A DNA stretch of 64,000 bases from Paenibacillus sp. DMB5. GTDB lineage: Bacteria > Bacillota > Bacilli > Paenibacillales > Paenibacillaceae. This document shows positions 37,658 through 46,699 of the stretch, piece by piece; positions within the stretch are counted from its first letter, which is position 1; each line of letters opens with the position of its first letter. The stretch covers positions 124,001 to 188,000 of the forward strand of contig NZ_LRAC01000120.1 of the NCBI RefSeq assembly GCF_001517085.1, given 5' to 3'. Below the pieces are notes generated by a model, which was not told where the DNA came from, did not search any database, and was given only the letters and a program-made list of their open reading frames with translations. Made by a program: the position numbers and the translations under genes.

Positions 37658-39103
37658 TCAGTTAACCGACTTATCATACTGCAGGTACACAACCTGAGTC
37701 TGCAGATACTCATTCAAGCCGTGTTTGCCGTCGGCACCGCCGATGCCGGATTTGCGCCAGCCGGCGTGGAAGCCCTGCATCGCTTCGAAATTCTCGCGGT
37801 TGATGTAGGTTTCCCCGTACTTCAGCCGTTTGATTACCTTCATCGCCACATTCAGGTTCTGCGTATACAGGGAAGAAGTCAGGCCAAATTCGCTGTCATT
37901 GGCCAGCTCGATCGCTTCATCCAGGGTTGCGAATGTTACAATCGGGATAACCGGCCCAAAGATCTCTTCCTGCACGATCTCCATCTTGTTAGTAGCATCG
38001 GCAATGACGGTCGGCTCAAAGAAGCTGCCGGTGCCTTCGACTTTTTTACCGCCTAACAGAACCTTTGCGCCTTCTTCGACAGCCCGGTCTACCTTCTGCT
38101 GAACAGAATCCTGGGCGGCCTTGTTAATCAGCGGTCCCATCTGGATGCCGGTATCGACCAGAGGATTGCCGTATTTCACTGCCTTCATGGCCTCAACCAG
38201 CCGGGCGGTGAATTCGTCCTTAATCGATTCGTGCACATACACGCGCTCGGCACAGTTACATACCTGGCCAGTATTGATGACGCGGGAATCGACGATCGCT
38301 TTAACTGCCAGATCCAGATCCGCATCCGCCATGACAATCGCCGGCGCTTTGCCGCCAAGCTCAAGGCTGACCTTGATAATGTTCTCGGCTGCGGCCTCCA
38401 TTACCTTTTGTCCGGCCGGAACGCTGCCTGTCAGGCTGACCATGCCGACTTTAGGGTTGCTGGCCAGCTCATTGCCGACCTCGCCGCCTCTGCCGGTAAC
38501 CAGGTTGTATACACCCTTTGGCAGACCGACTTTATCTACAATTTTGGTAAAAGCTATCGCATTATTAGGTGACTCCACACTTGGCTTAACTACGATCGTA
38601 TTGCCCGTAATCAGCGCCGGTGCCATTTTTCTGGCAATCAGGAAGAACGGGAAGTTCCAGGGCAGAATCCCTGTAGTAACCCCGATGGCCCGTTTAAACA
38701 CAAAAATATTCTCGTTATCGCGGTCACTCTGGACAATTTCACCCTCGTAGCGGCGTGCCCATTCGGCCATGTAATCCAGGTAGTCTGCCGTAAAATGGAC
38801 TTCAACCGTGGACAACTCCAGCGTTTTGCCTACTTCCTCAGAAATAAGTCTGGCAATACTGTCCGCCTCGGCACGGATTCCGTCTGCAATCGCATGCAGA
38901 TACTTTCCTCTTTCTACAGCAGGGGTTTCTTCCCAGGCTGACTGTGCTGCATCGGCAGCGTCAATGGCACGCACGACATCATTTTTGGTCGCTTTGGGTA
39001 CCTGTGAAATGACTTCATCGGTTGACGGGTTGGTGACATCCATCCACTCTTGGGTTTCTGATTCGGTAAATTGGCCGTTGATGTACATCAAATGCTTTTC
39101 CAC
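37658..39103 (-). CDS. aldA: Lactaldehyde/glycolaldehyde dehydrogenase (AldA-like)
   Basis: 481-residue NAD-dependent aldehyde dehydrogenase. It follows E. coli AldA almost block for block: VEVHFTADYLDYMAEWARRY, GVTTGILPWNFPFFLIARKM, NFEAMQGFHAGWRKSGIGG and LQTQVVYLQ. The catalytic Cys is in TGQVCNCAERV (about residue 285), Glu in LELGGKAP, and Asn in PWNFPFF. AldA oxidises L-lactaldehyde to L-lactate during fucose and rhamnose breakdown, and also glycolaldehyde. It is divergent from lutABC, which oxidises L-lactate; a CcpA-type cre site lies in the shared promoter region. Confidence 0.92.
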   Translation of the reverse strand: MEKHLMYINGQFTESETQEWMDVTNPSTDEVISQVPKATKNDVVRAIDAADAAQSAWEETPAVERGKYLHAIADGIRAEADSIARLISEEVGKTLELSTVEVHFTADYLDYMAEWARRYEGEIVQSDRDNENIFVFKRAIGVTTGILPWNFPFFLIARKMAPALITGNTIVVKPSVESPNNAIAFTKIVDKVGLPKGVYNLVTGRGGEVGNELASNPKVGMVSLTGSVPAGQKVMEAAAENIIKVSLELGGKAPAIVMADADLDLAVKAIVDSRVINTGQVCNCAERVYVHESIKDEFTARLVEAMKAVKYGNPLVDTGIQMGPLINKAAQDSVQQKVDRAVEEGAKVLLGGKKVEGTGSFFEPTVIADATNKMEIVQEEIFGPVIPIVTFATLDEAIELANDSEFGLTSSLYTQNLNVAMKVIKRLKYGETYINRENFEAMQGFHAGWRKSGIGGADGKHGLNEYLQTQVVYLQYDKSVN

Positions 39104-39148
39104 TGTTACTCCCCCTCAAGATAAATTATTCCATCACTTCCTCTCTAG

Positions 39149-39162
39149 TGTAAACGCTAACA
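39149..39162. promoter_or_regulatory. CcpA cre site between aldA and lutA
   Basis: TGTAAACGCTAACA fits the cre consensus TGWAANCGNTNWCA at every position. It lies 46 bases from the aldA start and about 107 from the lutA start, so it probably gives catabolite repression of aldA and perhaps of lutABC. Confidence 0.8.
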
Positions 39163-39175
39163 ACATTTTATGTCA

Positions 39176-39210
39176 ACAACATACACATTTTTCGTGTGTT
39201 TTTATGTTGT
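39176..39210. promoter_or_regulatory. Inverted repeat ACAACAT...ATGTTGT, likely operator
   Basis: ACAACATACACA and TGTGT-TTTT-ATGTTGT form an interrupted palindrome; another ACAACAT half-site lies just upstream at about 39160. It is placed between the divergent aldA and lutA promoters and may be the site of a dedicated regulator not present in the window. Confidence 0.55.
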
Positions 39211-39268
39211 TTTTCATTGACTTCTTGAGTTAAGCTATAATTACCAAGTTGCGATTGGAGGAACAGGA

Positions 39269-40021
39269 ATGAAAGTAAGCATCTTTTCGACTTGTTTAGT
39301 AGACCTTATGACCCCCTCAGCGGGAAAAGCAATGGTTGAAGTCCTTGAAAGGCTTGGCTGTGAGCTTGATTTTCCGGCTTCGCAGGTCTGCTGCGGCCAG
39401 CCCACGTATAACAGCGGGTATCTGGAGGATTCCAAGCTGGCTATGAAAAATATGATGCTCGCCTTTGAGCATTCTGATTATGTTGTCGGTCCCTCCGGCT
39501 CCTGCATAGCCATGTTCCATGAGTACCCGAAGATTTTTAAAGGTGATCCGGACTGGGAATTGAAAGCGGTTGCCTTAAAAGAGAAATCGTATGAATTCAC
39601 CCAATTTATCGTCAGAGTGCTGGGGATTACGGATGTCGGAGCAAGGCTTGAGGGTACTGCGACCTATCACCGTTCCTGCCACATGACGAGGCTGCTTGGT
39701 GAAAAGGAAACCCCTTATCTGCTGCTGGAGCAGGTCCGCGGATTACAGCTTGAGCCGCTGAAGAACAGTGACAACTGCTGCGGCTTTGGCGGCACCTTTT
39801 CAGTGAAAATGCCGGACATCTCCAGCCAGATGGTGGATGAAAAATGCGAAAGTGTGGTTGAAACCGGAGCGGATATACTGATCAGCGCGGATATGGGCTG
39901 CCTGCTCAATATCGGCGGCCGTCTGTCCCGTAAAGGAGTTCCAGTAAAAATTATGCATATTGCTGAGGTGCTGAACCATACCGGTGAGACAGCCGCAGTC
40001 AAAGGAGGCATCCCCTCATGA
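39269..40021 (+). CDS. lutA: L-lactate utilisation protein LutA (CCG-domain subunit)
   Basis: 250-residue subunit of the LutABC iron-sulfur lactate oxidation complex (L-lactate to pyruvate, cytosolic). The two cysteine-rich CCG domains are visible as [12 protein letters not shown] and [16 protein letters not shown]; a Cys also lies near the N-terminus (FSTCLVDLM). TTGGAGGAACAGGA precedes the ATG. Its end overlaps lutB by 4 bp (ATGA), so the three genes are probably translationally coupled. Confidence 0.95.
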   Translation: MKVSIFSTCLVDLMTPSAGKAMVEVLERLGCELDFPASQVCCGQPTYNSGYLEDSKLAMKNMMLAFEHSDYVVGPSGSCIAMFHEYPKIFKGDPDWELKAVALKEKSYEFTQFIVRVLGITDVGARLEGTATYHRSCHMTRLLGEKETPYLLLEQVRGLQLEPLKNSDNCCGFGGTFSVKMPDISSQMVDEKCESVVETGADILISADMGCLLNIGGRLSRKGVPVKIMHIAEVLNHTGETAAVKGGIPS

Positions 40022-41445
40022 GCCTGAAGACAGATAAAAGGGAGTTCGGCGAGCGGACAGCGGACGGCATCGGAAACACTTTTATGCGCAGCGCCGTAAG
40101 CTCCGCGCAGGACAGTCTCAAGACCAGACGTCTTACTGCGGCTACTGCGCTCGGTGACTGGGAGGCATGGCGGCTTGTCGGCCAGACCATCCGCCAGCAT
40201 ACACTTAAGAACCTGGATTTTTATCTGAACCAGCTGGCTGATAATATTGAGGCCAGAGGCGGCCATATCTATTTTGCCGCAACCAAGGAAGAGGCCAGCA
40301 GCTATATCCGTGATGTTGTCGTCTCGAAGCAGGCCCGAAAAATCGTCAAATCAAAGTCCATGGTCACTGAGGAAATTGAAATGAACAAGGTGCTGATTGA
40401 AGCCGGCTGTGACCTGATCGAGACTGATCTTGGCGAATATATACTGCAGATTGATGACTGGGACCCGCCATCGCATATTGTGGCCCCTGCCCTTCATAAG
40501 GACCGGAATCAGATTAAGCGGGTATTCACAGAAAAGCTTGGTTATACAGGAGATGAAAGCCCGGAGAAGCTGGCCCGTCATGCCCGCGCCGTACTGCGCC
40601 AGAAGTTTCTGGAGGCGGATGTCGGGATTACCGGCTGCAACTTCGCCGTAGCCAATATGGGCGCGATCAATCTGGTCACCAATGAAGGCAACGGTGACCT
40701 GACAGCCGCTATTCCCAAGACGCAGATCGCTGTAATGGGGATGGAACGGATTGTACCGACCATGGAGGAAATGGAGGTGCTGGACAATCTGCTCTGCCGG
40801 AGTGCTGTCGGACAGAAGCTGACCAGCTACATCACCGTCATGGGTCCCAAGGCACCCGGTGAAAGCGATGGCCCAGATGAATTCCACCTCGTTGTCGTCG
40901 ATAACGGCCGGTCCGAGATTCTGGGAAGCGAATTTAACGAAGCCCTGCAGTGCATCCGCTGCGGCGCCTGCCTGAACGTCTGCCCTATCTACCGGCATAT
41001 CGGCGGTCATGCTTACGGCTCCATCTATCCGGGCCCGATCGGAGCGGTCATTACGCCGCTGCTCGGCGGTTACGATGATTATAAGGAGCTGCCCTTTGCC
41101 TCCAGTCTATGCGGGGCTTGTACAGATGTATGTCCGGTCAAAATCCCGCTGCACGAGCAGCTAATCATGCACCGGCAGAATATCGTGAAGGAGAAGCGGA
41201 CCGGCGCTGCTGAACGCATCCAGATGAAAGCGGCAAGCCGCCTGCTCTCCTCCCCCTCTTTGTTCGGGAAGGTGCTGCGTCTGGCCAATCCGGGCAGCCG
41301 GATGATGAGCAAGCATGGCCGGATTGTCAGAGGACCGGGTCTGATCCAGGGCTGGGTCGGCGTCCGTGATCTTAATCAGCCGGTCAGGCAGGCGGACAGT
41401 TTCCGCACCTGGATGAAGGAACGTCAGGGAGGTACAAAACAATGA
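40018..41445 (+). CDS. lutB: L-lactate utilisation iron-sulfur protein LutB
   Basis: 475 residues. The N-terminal LUD domain includes [20 protein letters not shown] and [20 protein letters not shown]. The C-terminal part has two 4Fe-4S clusters, [19 protein letters not shown] and [17 protein letters not shown] (about residues 310-375). It passes electrons in lactate oxidation with LutA and LutC. It overlaps both neighbours by 4 bp. Confidence 0.96.
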   Translation: MSLKTDKREFGERTADGIGNTFMRSAVSSAQDSLKTRRLTAATALGDWEAWRLVGQTIRQHTLKNLDFYLNQLADNIEARGGHIYFAATKEEASSYIRDVVVSKQARKIVKSKSMVTEEIEMNKVLIEAGCDLIETDLGEYILQIDDWDPPSHIVAPALHKDRNQIKRVFTEKLGYTGDESPEKLARHARAVLRQKFLEADVGITGCNFAVANMGAINLVTNEGNGDLTAAIPKTQIAVMGMERIVPTMEEMEVLDNLLCRSAVGQKLTSYITVMGPKAPGESDGPDEFHLVVVDNGRSEILGSEFNEALQCIRCGACLNVCPIYRHIGGHAYGSIYPGPIGAVITPLLGGYDDYKELPFASSLCGACTDVCPVKIPLHEQLIMHRQNIVKEKRTGAAERIQMKAASRLLSSPSLFGKVLRLANPGSRMMSKHGRIVRGPGLIQGWVGVRDLNQPVRQADSFRTWMKERQGGTKQ

Positions 41446-42125
41446 CTGTCATAAACAAAAACAACAACAGGGAATCCTTTCTGAACCGGGTGGCTTCCAG
41501 TCTTGGCCGGGAGCGCTCATACAACGTCCAGCGTCCGGATATCAAGGGAATGATTCCCGACAGCTATGGGACGCTTACCAATGCCGATCTGATTGATATT
41601 CTTAAGGAGCAGTGCTTCTTCATCCATACCCAGCTGATTGAATCCACACCTGAGATTTTGCAGCAGACGCTTGATGATCTGATTGCCGCCAACGGCGGCG
41701 GACCGGTAATAACTTCGGGTGATCCGAGGTTTGCCCGCTATAATCTAAGCTTTCCGGGTTCAACGGAATGGTCGGAAGCTGCCGGCCGCGAGGATAATAT
41801 CAGCCGTTCAGAAGCGGCCAATACCGTACTCGTATTCGCAGATTATGTACTGGCTGAATCGGGAACTATAGTCGTGGAAAGCCGGCCGGATCAGGGGCGT
41901 GCCCTTCACTTTCTGCCTGAGCATTATATCGCCATAATTGAAAGAGAACGGATCGTGCTGCGTTCCACACAGGCAGCGGCAGCATTAAACCGGCGGATTG
42001 AAGCAGGCGAGCCGGTCGGCTCCTCCATCAACTTCATCTCCGGACCTTCCAATTCGGCGGACATAGAAATGCAGCTTGTTGTCGGTGTCCACGGCCCGTT
42101 GAGAGCCACCTATGTCCTTATTTAA
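41442..42125 (+). CDS. lutC: L-lactate utilisation protein LutC
   Basis: 227-residue LUD-domain protein, third subunit of the lactate oxidation complex. Typical segments are [36 protein letters not shown] and [16 protein letters not shown]-like [16 protein letters not shown] near the end. Normal length; last gene of the operon, followed by a strong hairpin. Confidence 0.95.
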   Translation: MTVINKNNNRESFLNRVASSLGRERSYNVQRPDIKGMIPDSYGTLTNADLIDILKEQCFFIHTQLIESTPEILQQTLDDLIAANGGGPVITSGDPRFARYNLSFPGSTEWSEAAGREDNISRSEAANTVLVFADYVLAESGTIVVESRPDQGRALHFLPEHYIAIIERERIVLRSTQAAAALNRRIEAGEPVGSSINFISGPSNSADIEMQLVVGVHGPLRATYVLI

Positions 42126-42143
42126 CGATACTTAAAAAGAAAT

Positions 42144-42197
42144 TACAGAGCAGAGTTCCTCCATAAGCGGAAGAATCTCTGCTCTGCTTTATTTTTA
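42144..42197. terminator. Bidirectional terminator between lutC and the coat-protein gene
   Basis: CAGAGCAGAG at 42146-42155 pairs with CTCTGCTCTG at 42177-42186, with an inner TTCCTCC/GGAAGAA stem. A T-rich tract follows, with A-rich sequence on the other side. Confidence 0.85.
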
Positions 42198-42836
42198 CTG
42201 AAGCCGATTGTTGGGAATGCTTCCTGTCATGGCCGGCTGAATGGGAGCAGGAGCATAACCGTTCGCCATTTGCTGCATATCCTGCTGGGCCAGCTGCGGC
42301 ACCTGGTAATAGCCGTTTTTATTCTGATAAATGGAAATCTCATAAGCCATCTCGATACAGTTCGGCAAGGAATCTGCTAATACGCGGCGCACAACCGGAT
42401 TCGTTGTTTCGAGCGCTGCTGTCGTTTTGACTACTGCACCCTGCTTCAGCGCATTCAGCATACTGAGCGAGATGGTTTGATCATTAATCTCCGCAGCCGT
42501 TTGCATAGGCTTCATTGGAGAGCTGGGTTTCATGCCGTACGTAAAATCATTTCCTTGTGTCATGGTATATCTTTCCGTATGTTTGGATGGATTCTGCCCT
42601 GTTTTGAAGCACTCCAGCGTGAGGTTGTATTCATCTGTAATGAACTGCTTCTGTCTCTGCAGAATGGCTTGGAGCTCCTGATCCTGCACATGTTGACTCA
42701 ACATCGTATACAAATTCAATGTATTGATTGCTCCGGCTAAAACCTCATGCACATCGAACATTTCATGTCCGCCATGGTTCAGCTGCGGCGGAATAATGCC
42801 TGTTTCCACGTTTACATGATTTTGCACCTGCATCAT
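42195..42836 (-). CDS. CotF-family spore coat protein
   Basis: 213 residues with a central four-helix, ferritin-like CotF domain: DVHEVLAGAINTLNLYTMLS, QRQKQFITDEYNLTLECF, NDQTISLSMLNALKQGA. The C-terminal tail is rich in Gln, Pro and Met (YYQVPQLAQQDMQQM, QPAMTGSIPN), as in coat proteins. Expected in the spore coat and made in the mother cell. AGGAGG precedes two adjacent ATG codons; the second (42833) has slightly better spacing. Confidence 0.85.
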   Translation of the reverse strand: MMQVQNHVNVETGIIPPQLNHGGHEMFDVHEVLAGAINTLNLYTMLSQHVQDQELQAILQRQKQFITDEYNLTLECFKTGQNPSKHTERYTMTQGNDFTYGMKPSSPMKPMQTAAEINDQTISLSMLNALKQGAVVKTTAALETTNPVVRRVLADSLPNCIEMAYEISIYQNKNGYYQVPQLAQQDMQQMANGYAPAPIQPAMTGSIPNNRLQ

Positions 42837-43162
42837 TTATTCCTCCTAGTGGGTTATATTGTGTAACTGGCTTTTTCAGGGCCTCATTTAAAGCCCGGTT
42901 TAGTATGGATACGAAGTGCCCGATCTATTCTGAATATTTCTGCCAGAAAGGCTTCAATTGCGTAAACTCGCAAACCATAACGTGCAACTGGATGGTTTGT
43001 GTTGAAATATGCTATACTCTTTCGTATATCTTATGGAGGGGGGCGAACAATAATGGGAAGGCGATATTGCAAATGGATTGTGCTCCTACATTGATCCGCT
43101 TCTACTGCTGTATGAGTATCCTGGTGCTTACGTTTGAATCACAAATACGTCCTTAATTCAAC
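42837..43162. other. Leader region of the CNNM gene pair, unexplained
   Basis: About 325 bases before the hairpin leader of the first CNNM gene. It contains a possible 13-residue ORF (43053-43094) with GGAGGGGGG upstream. I found no match to the M-box, yybP-ykoY or other metal riboswitch consensus by eye. Confidence 0.4.
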
Positions 43163-43188
43163 TTGGAGGTGAATCCCTCTTTTGAGGG
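43163..43188 (+). promoter_or_regulatory. Hairpin leader separating Shine-Dalgarno and start, copy 1
   Basis: TTGGAGGTGAATCCCTC, loop TTTT, GAGGG. The strong GGAGG lies 25 bases before the TTG start, too far unless the CCCTC/GAGGG stem folds out the 14 bases between. GAGGG itself is 6 bases before the TTG and could be a second, sequestered ribosome site. An almost identical element precedes the next gene. Confidence 0.7.
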
Positions 43189-43194
43189 AAAGGA

Positions 43195-44511
43195 TTGGAT
43201 TTAATAACCTTAACTAACCTAATTATCCTTGCAATATTAATTGTAATGACGGCTTTTTTTGTAGCTTCAGAATTTGCAGCCGTAAAAATGCGGATGTCAC
43301 GGATTGAACAGCTGATTGATGAGGGCAACAAAAAGGCAGTAATTGCTAAAAAAGTGGTTGGAGACCTGGACTACTACCTGTCCGCCTGCCAGCTCGGGAT
43401 TACAGTAACTGCACTCGGTCTCGGTGCCATCGGTAAGCCGGCGGTAGAACGTATTCTCTACCCTGTTTTTGATTATTTCAATGTATCTGAATCTTCTGCT
43501 TCTGTAGCGTCTTATGCAATTGCATTTATATTTGTAACCTTTCTGCACGTAGTTGTCGGAGAGATGGCACCGAAGACACTGGCGATCCAGTTTTCAGAAA
43601 AGCTTACGCTTCTCCTCTCCCCGCCCCTGTACTGGTTCGGCAAAATCATGCACCCGTTTATCGTGGCGCTGAACGGAACCTCCCGGGTCATCCTGCGCAT
43701 GTTCGGCGTCAAGCCTGCAGGCCATGAAGAGCATTACTCGGAAGAAGAACTCCGGATCATTATGGCCCAGAGCTTTGAGGGCGGCGAGATTAATGAACAG
43801 AAGCTGGAGTATCTGGAAAATGTATTTTCCTTCGATGAACGTATAGCCAAGGATATTATGATTCCGCGGACCGGAATGGTCGCCCTGGATTATGACATGT
43901 CGAATGAAGATATCGTCAGCATACTCGACACCAATAACTATACCCGCTATCCGGTCATCGAGACCGGCAATAAAGACCGTGTGCTTGGCGTGGTTAACGT
44001 GAAGAAAATGCTTCCGCACATTATCGCGGGCCGGGATCCTCATCTAAAGGAATTTGTACGGAGTCTCCCTACCGTATCTTCTGTAACGCCTATTAAGGAA
44101 GCCATGCTCAAAATGCAGCAGGAACAGATGCATATGGCGCTGGTTATTGACGAATACGGCGGTACCGCCGGAATTCTCACTTTGGAGGATATCCTGGAGG
44201 AGCTGGTCGGAGAGATCCGCGATGAATTCGATGCTGATGAGGTATCGGAGATCCAGCAGATTGATGAACAGACTTACGTTATCAACGGACGTGTACTGCT
44301 GGAGGATATTGAGGAGCAGTTCGGCTTTACGTTTGAGGACAGTGATGAAATCGACACGATCGGCGGCTGGATTCAATTCCGTGAAGGTACATCGGTTGAA
44401 GAGGGATATGAATTCAAGGCCGGCGGACAAAGCTGGACGATTATGGAAATGGATAACTTCCAGATCAAGCAGGTCATTCTTCACTATAACCAGCCGCAGT
44501 TACAGCAATAA
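43195..44511 (+). CDS. CNNM/CorC-type membrane protein (HlyC/CorC family) with CBS pair
   Basis: 438 residues: DUF21/CNNM membrane domain with about four spans (1-180, including ASEFAAVKMRMSRIEQLIDE), two CBS domains (about 205-330, MVALDYDMSNEDIVSILD and DEYGGTAGILTLEDILEELV), and a C-terminal CorC/HlyC transporter-associated domain (about 345-430, ingestible as DEIDTIGGWIQFREG). Family members affect magnesium or cobalt efflux and resistance; hemolysin is a legacy name. The start is TTG 43195. It is followed by a shorter paralogue with the same leader. Confidence 0.92.
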   Translation: MDLITLTNLIILAILIVMTAFFVASEFAAVKMRMSRIEQLIDEGNKKAVIAKKVVGDLDYYLSACQLGITVTALGLGAIGKPAVERILYPVFDYFNVSESSASVASYAIAFIFVTFLHVVVGEMAPKTLAIQFSEKLTLLLSPPLYWFGKIMHPFIVALNGTSRVILRMFGVKPAGHEEHYSEEELRIIMAQSFEGGEINEQKLEYLENVFSFDERIAKDIMIPRTGMVALDYDMSNEDIVSILDTNNYTRYPVIETGNKDRVLGVVNVKKMLPHIIAGRDPHLKEFVRSLPTVSSVTPIKEAMLKMQQEQMHMALVIDEYGGTAGILTLEDILEELVGEIRDEFDADEVSEIQQIDEQTYVINGRVLLEDIEEQFGFTFEDSDEIDTIGGWIQFREGTSVEEGYEFKAGGQSWTIMEMDNFQIKQVILHYNQPQLQQ

Positions 44512-44530
44512 GAATGTCTTATCTATTACT

Positions 44531-44557
44531 TTGGAGGTGAATCCCTCACGCTGAGGG
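44531..44557 (+). promoter_or_regulatory. Hairpin leader separating Shine-Dalgarno and start, copy 2
   Basis: TTGGAGGTGAATCCCTC, loop ACGCT, GAGGG, then a TTG start 6 bases on. The stem and both flanks match copy 1 while the loop differs in length and sequence, which is what selection on the structure would give. Confidence 0.7.
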
Positions 44558-44563
44558 AAAACT

Positions 44564-45631
44564 TTGGACGGAGTTATTACGATAAATTTAATTATGGTTG
44601 CGATCTTTATCGGTCTTACCGCTTTTTTTGTCGGAGCCGAGTTTGCGATTCTAAAAGTACGTATGTCACGGATTGATCAATTAATCAGTGAAGGCAACAA
44701 AAAAGCGGTCATCGCCAAAAAAGTGGCACATGATCTAGATTACTATTTATCCGCCTGTCAGCTTGGTATTACGATTACTGCCCTCGTACTGGGGGCGCTC
44801 GGTGAGCCGACGGTCGAACGGATTCTGCATCCGCTGTTTGACCAGATGGGTGTACCGGCCGCGTTGTCGACGCTGCTCTCCTATCTGATTGCCCTGTCGA
44901 TCATTACCTTCCTGCATGTGGTTATCGGTGAGCTTGCACCAAAGACACTGGCCATCCAATTCGCTGAGCGGATGACCCTGCTGCTTGCCCCTCCGCTGTA
45001 TTGGTTCGGTAAAATCACGTACCCGTTTATTGTAGCCCTGAACGGTTCCGCCCGCCTGCTGCTCCGCATCTTCGGAGTTAAGCCTGCCGGGCACGAAACG
45101 GTCCATTCCGAAGAAGAGCTGAAATGGATCGTTGACCAGAGCTACGAGAGCGGAGAAATCAACAAGACAGAGCTCGTCTACCTGAACAACATCTTTGCCT
45201 TTGATGAGCGCACACTTGGTGAGATCATCGTACCGGTATCGAATGTAGTTACATTACAGCATGATATGCCTGTAACAAAGCTTATTGAAATTCTGGGCAG
45301 ACATGATTATACACGTTATCCTGTTGTAGCTGCCGACGGCAGCGGCCGGTATACCGGTTATGTAAACACCAAAGAGATGCTTACGAGCATCGCCGCCGGC
45401 CGGACAGCCAGCTGGCAGACATTTATCCACGATATTCCGAAGTTTGCGGCCGGGAAGAATCTGCGCGATGTTCTGCTGCGGATGCAGCAGACCCGGGTTC
45501 ACATGGCTGCCGTTACGGATACGTCAGGAGCTATCATCGGGATTGTCACGATGGAAGACCTTTTGGAGGAGATCGTCGGCGACATCAGGGATGAGAGCCT
45601 TAACGTGAATCTGAACGTTTCCCCGAATTAA
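44564..45631 (+). CDS. CNNM/CorC-type membrane protein, paralogue lacking the C-terminal domain
   Basis: 355 residues, close paralogue of the preceding gene through the membrane domain (GAEFAILKVRMSRIDQLISE, ACQLGITITALVLGALGEP) and CBS pair (TLQHDMPVTKLIEILGRHDY; TSGAIIGIVTMEDLLEEIVG). It stops soon after the second CBS domain (SLNVNLNVSPN) and lacks the CorC/HlyC domain. The acidic DEYGG of the first copy is replaced by DTSGA. It starts with TTG and is probably in one transcript with the first copy, 52 bp apart. The pair may work as a heteromer; not shown. Confidence 0.9.
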   Translation: MDGVITINLIMVAIFIGLTAFFVGAEFAILKVRMSRIDQLISEGNKKAVIAKKVAHDLDYYLSACQLGITITALVLGALGEPTVERILHPLFDQMGVPAALSTLLSYLIALSIITFLHVVIGELAPKTLAIQFAERMTLLLAPPLYWFGKITYPFIVALNGSARLLLRIFGVKPAGHETVHSEEELKWIVDQSYESGEINKTELVYLNNIFAFDERTLGEIIVPVSNVVTLQHDMPVTKLIEILGRHDYTRYPVVAADGSGRYTGYVNTKEMLTSIAAGRTASWQTFIHDIPKFAAGKNLRDVLLRMQQTRVHMAAVTDTSGAIIGIVTMEDLLEEIVGDIRDESLNVNLNVSPN

Positions 45632-45655
45632 ATGAACCCTGCTACTATAGAGCAT

Positions 45656-45692
45656 AAAAGGAGCCTGCACATTACGTGCAGGCTCTTTTTAT
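45656..45692. terminator. Terminator after the CNNM pair
   Basis: GAGCCTGCAC (45661-45670) and GTGCAGGCTC (45676-45685) with a 5-base loop, followed by TTTTTAT; A-rich on the other side. Confidence 0.9.
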
Positions 45693-45726
45693 GCTGAAGC
45701 CGTTCAGTCATCCGGCATGGTAATTA

Positions 45727-46548
45727 TCAGGACTGGCGGTCAGCCCTCCCTGCCTTCACATGCTTAAGCTGGGCAACGATAATGACACTGATGATAACCA
45801 ACAGAAACCATGAGCTGATTTTGCCGAACCCGACCATCTGCCACGTCTGATGCTGGTCCGGATACTTCCAGGCGTTAAAGAATGTCGCGATGTTCTCGGC
45901 AAGCCAGATAAAAAAGCCGACAATTACAAACGCCAGCGTCAGCGGCATCCGATATGTAGCATTCCGGACATGGTAGATGATCCAGGTACGCCAGAATACG
46001 ATGAGCACGAGCCCGGTCAGCCACCAGCGGAAATCCGGAATGAAATGATGGGTAAAAAAGTTCAGGTAGATGGCTCCGCCCAGGAGCCCTGCAGGTAGCA
46101 GCCCCGGCCAGCCGGTCATATCCATTCTCAGCCTGCGCCAGATCTGGCACATAAAGCTTGCGACACTGGCATACATAAAACCGCTGTACAGCGGTACGCC
46201 GAATATTTTGCTGAAGCCTGGTTCAGGGTAAGCCCATGACCCCATGCTTACTTTATAAATCTCAAGCAGCAGGCCAATAATGTGAAATACACAGATCACT
46301 TTGATTTCGTCCAGTGTCTCCAGTCGGCTGCGGTACATCAGGTACTGGACAGTGAGTAGTACAAGCAGAATGGCATCATAACGGTGGATAAAAGGGAGAT
46401 TCACCGCTCCGGACAAAGCAAGCGTGCCAAAGATAGCTACGGGGAAAATACAGCTCATCGCCTGATGATAACCGAAATGCAGCAGCTGGGTAAAAGCGGT
46501 TCTCACCTTTCTGTTCATTGCGGAGTTCACCCCGGATAATGAGTTCAT
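45727..46548 (-). CDS. DUF817 integral membrane protein
   Basis: 273 residues with about seven or eight hydrophobic spans; DUF817 markers include SRLETLDEIKVICVFHIIGL, MGSWAYPEPGFSKIFGVPLY and SGFMYASVASFMCQIWRRL. Function unknown. A GTG at 46557 is open, but it overlaps its own GAGG; ATG 46548 lies 8 bases after GAGG and is preferred. Confidence 0.88.
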   Translation of the reverse strand: MNSLSGVNSAMNRKVRTAFTQLLHFGYHQAMSCIFPVAIFGTLALSGAVNLPFIHRYDAILLVLLTVQYLMYRSRLETLDEIKVICVFHIIGLLLEIYKVSMGSWAYPEPGFSKIFGVPLYSGFMYASVASFMCQIWRRLRMDMTGWPGLLPAGLLGGAIYLNFFTHHFIPDFRWWLTGLVLIVFWRTWIIYHVRNATYRMPLTLAFVIVGFFIWLAENIATFFNAWKYPDQHQTWQMVGFGKISSWFLLVIISVIIVAQLKHVKAGRADRQS

Positions 46549-46661
46549 GCGTAACACCTCGTTTAATTGTTGTTGCCAGTATCATATCATGGTATTTATC
46601 GATATTCAATAAATATATATTCTATATAAACATATTATTATTGTAATAAAATTATGCATAT

Positions 46662-46686
46662 AAAAAACCGCCATACAGGCGGCTTG
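46662..46686 (-). terminator. Terminator of the type III PKS operon
   Basis: On the minus strand GCCGCC, TGTAT, GGCGGT, then TTTTTT; 14 bp after the FAD oxidoreductase stop. Confidence 0.85.
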
Positions 46687-46699
46687 AAGTGGCTGTTTC

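Noticed and set aside
42905-43156. 83-codon ORF upstream of the CNNM genes
   Set aside because: Cys-rich, irregular composition and no Shine-Dalgarno; overlaps the likely leader RNA.
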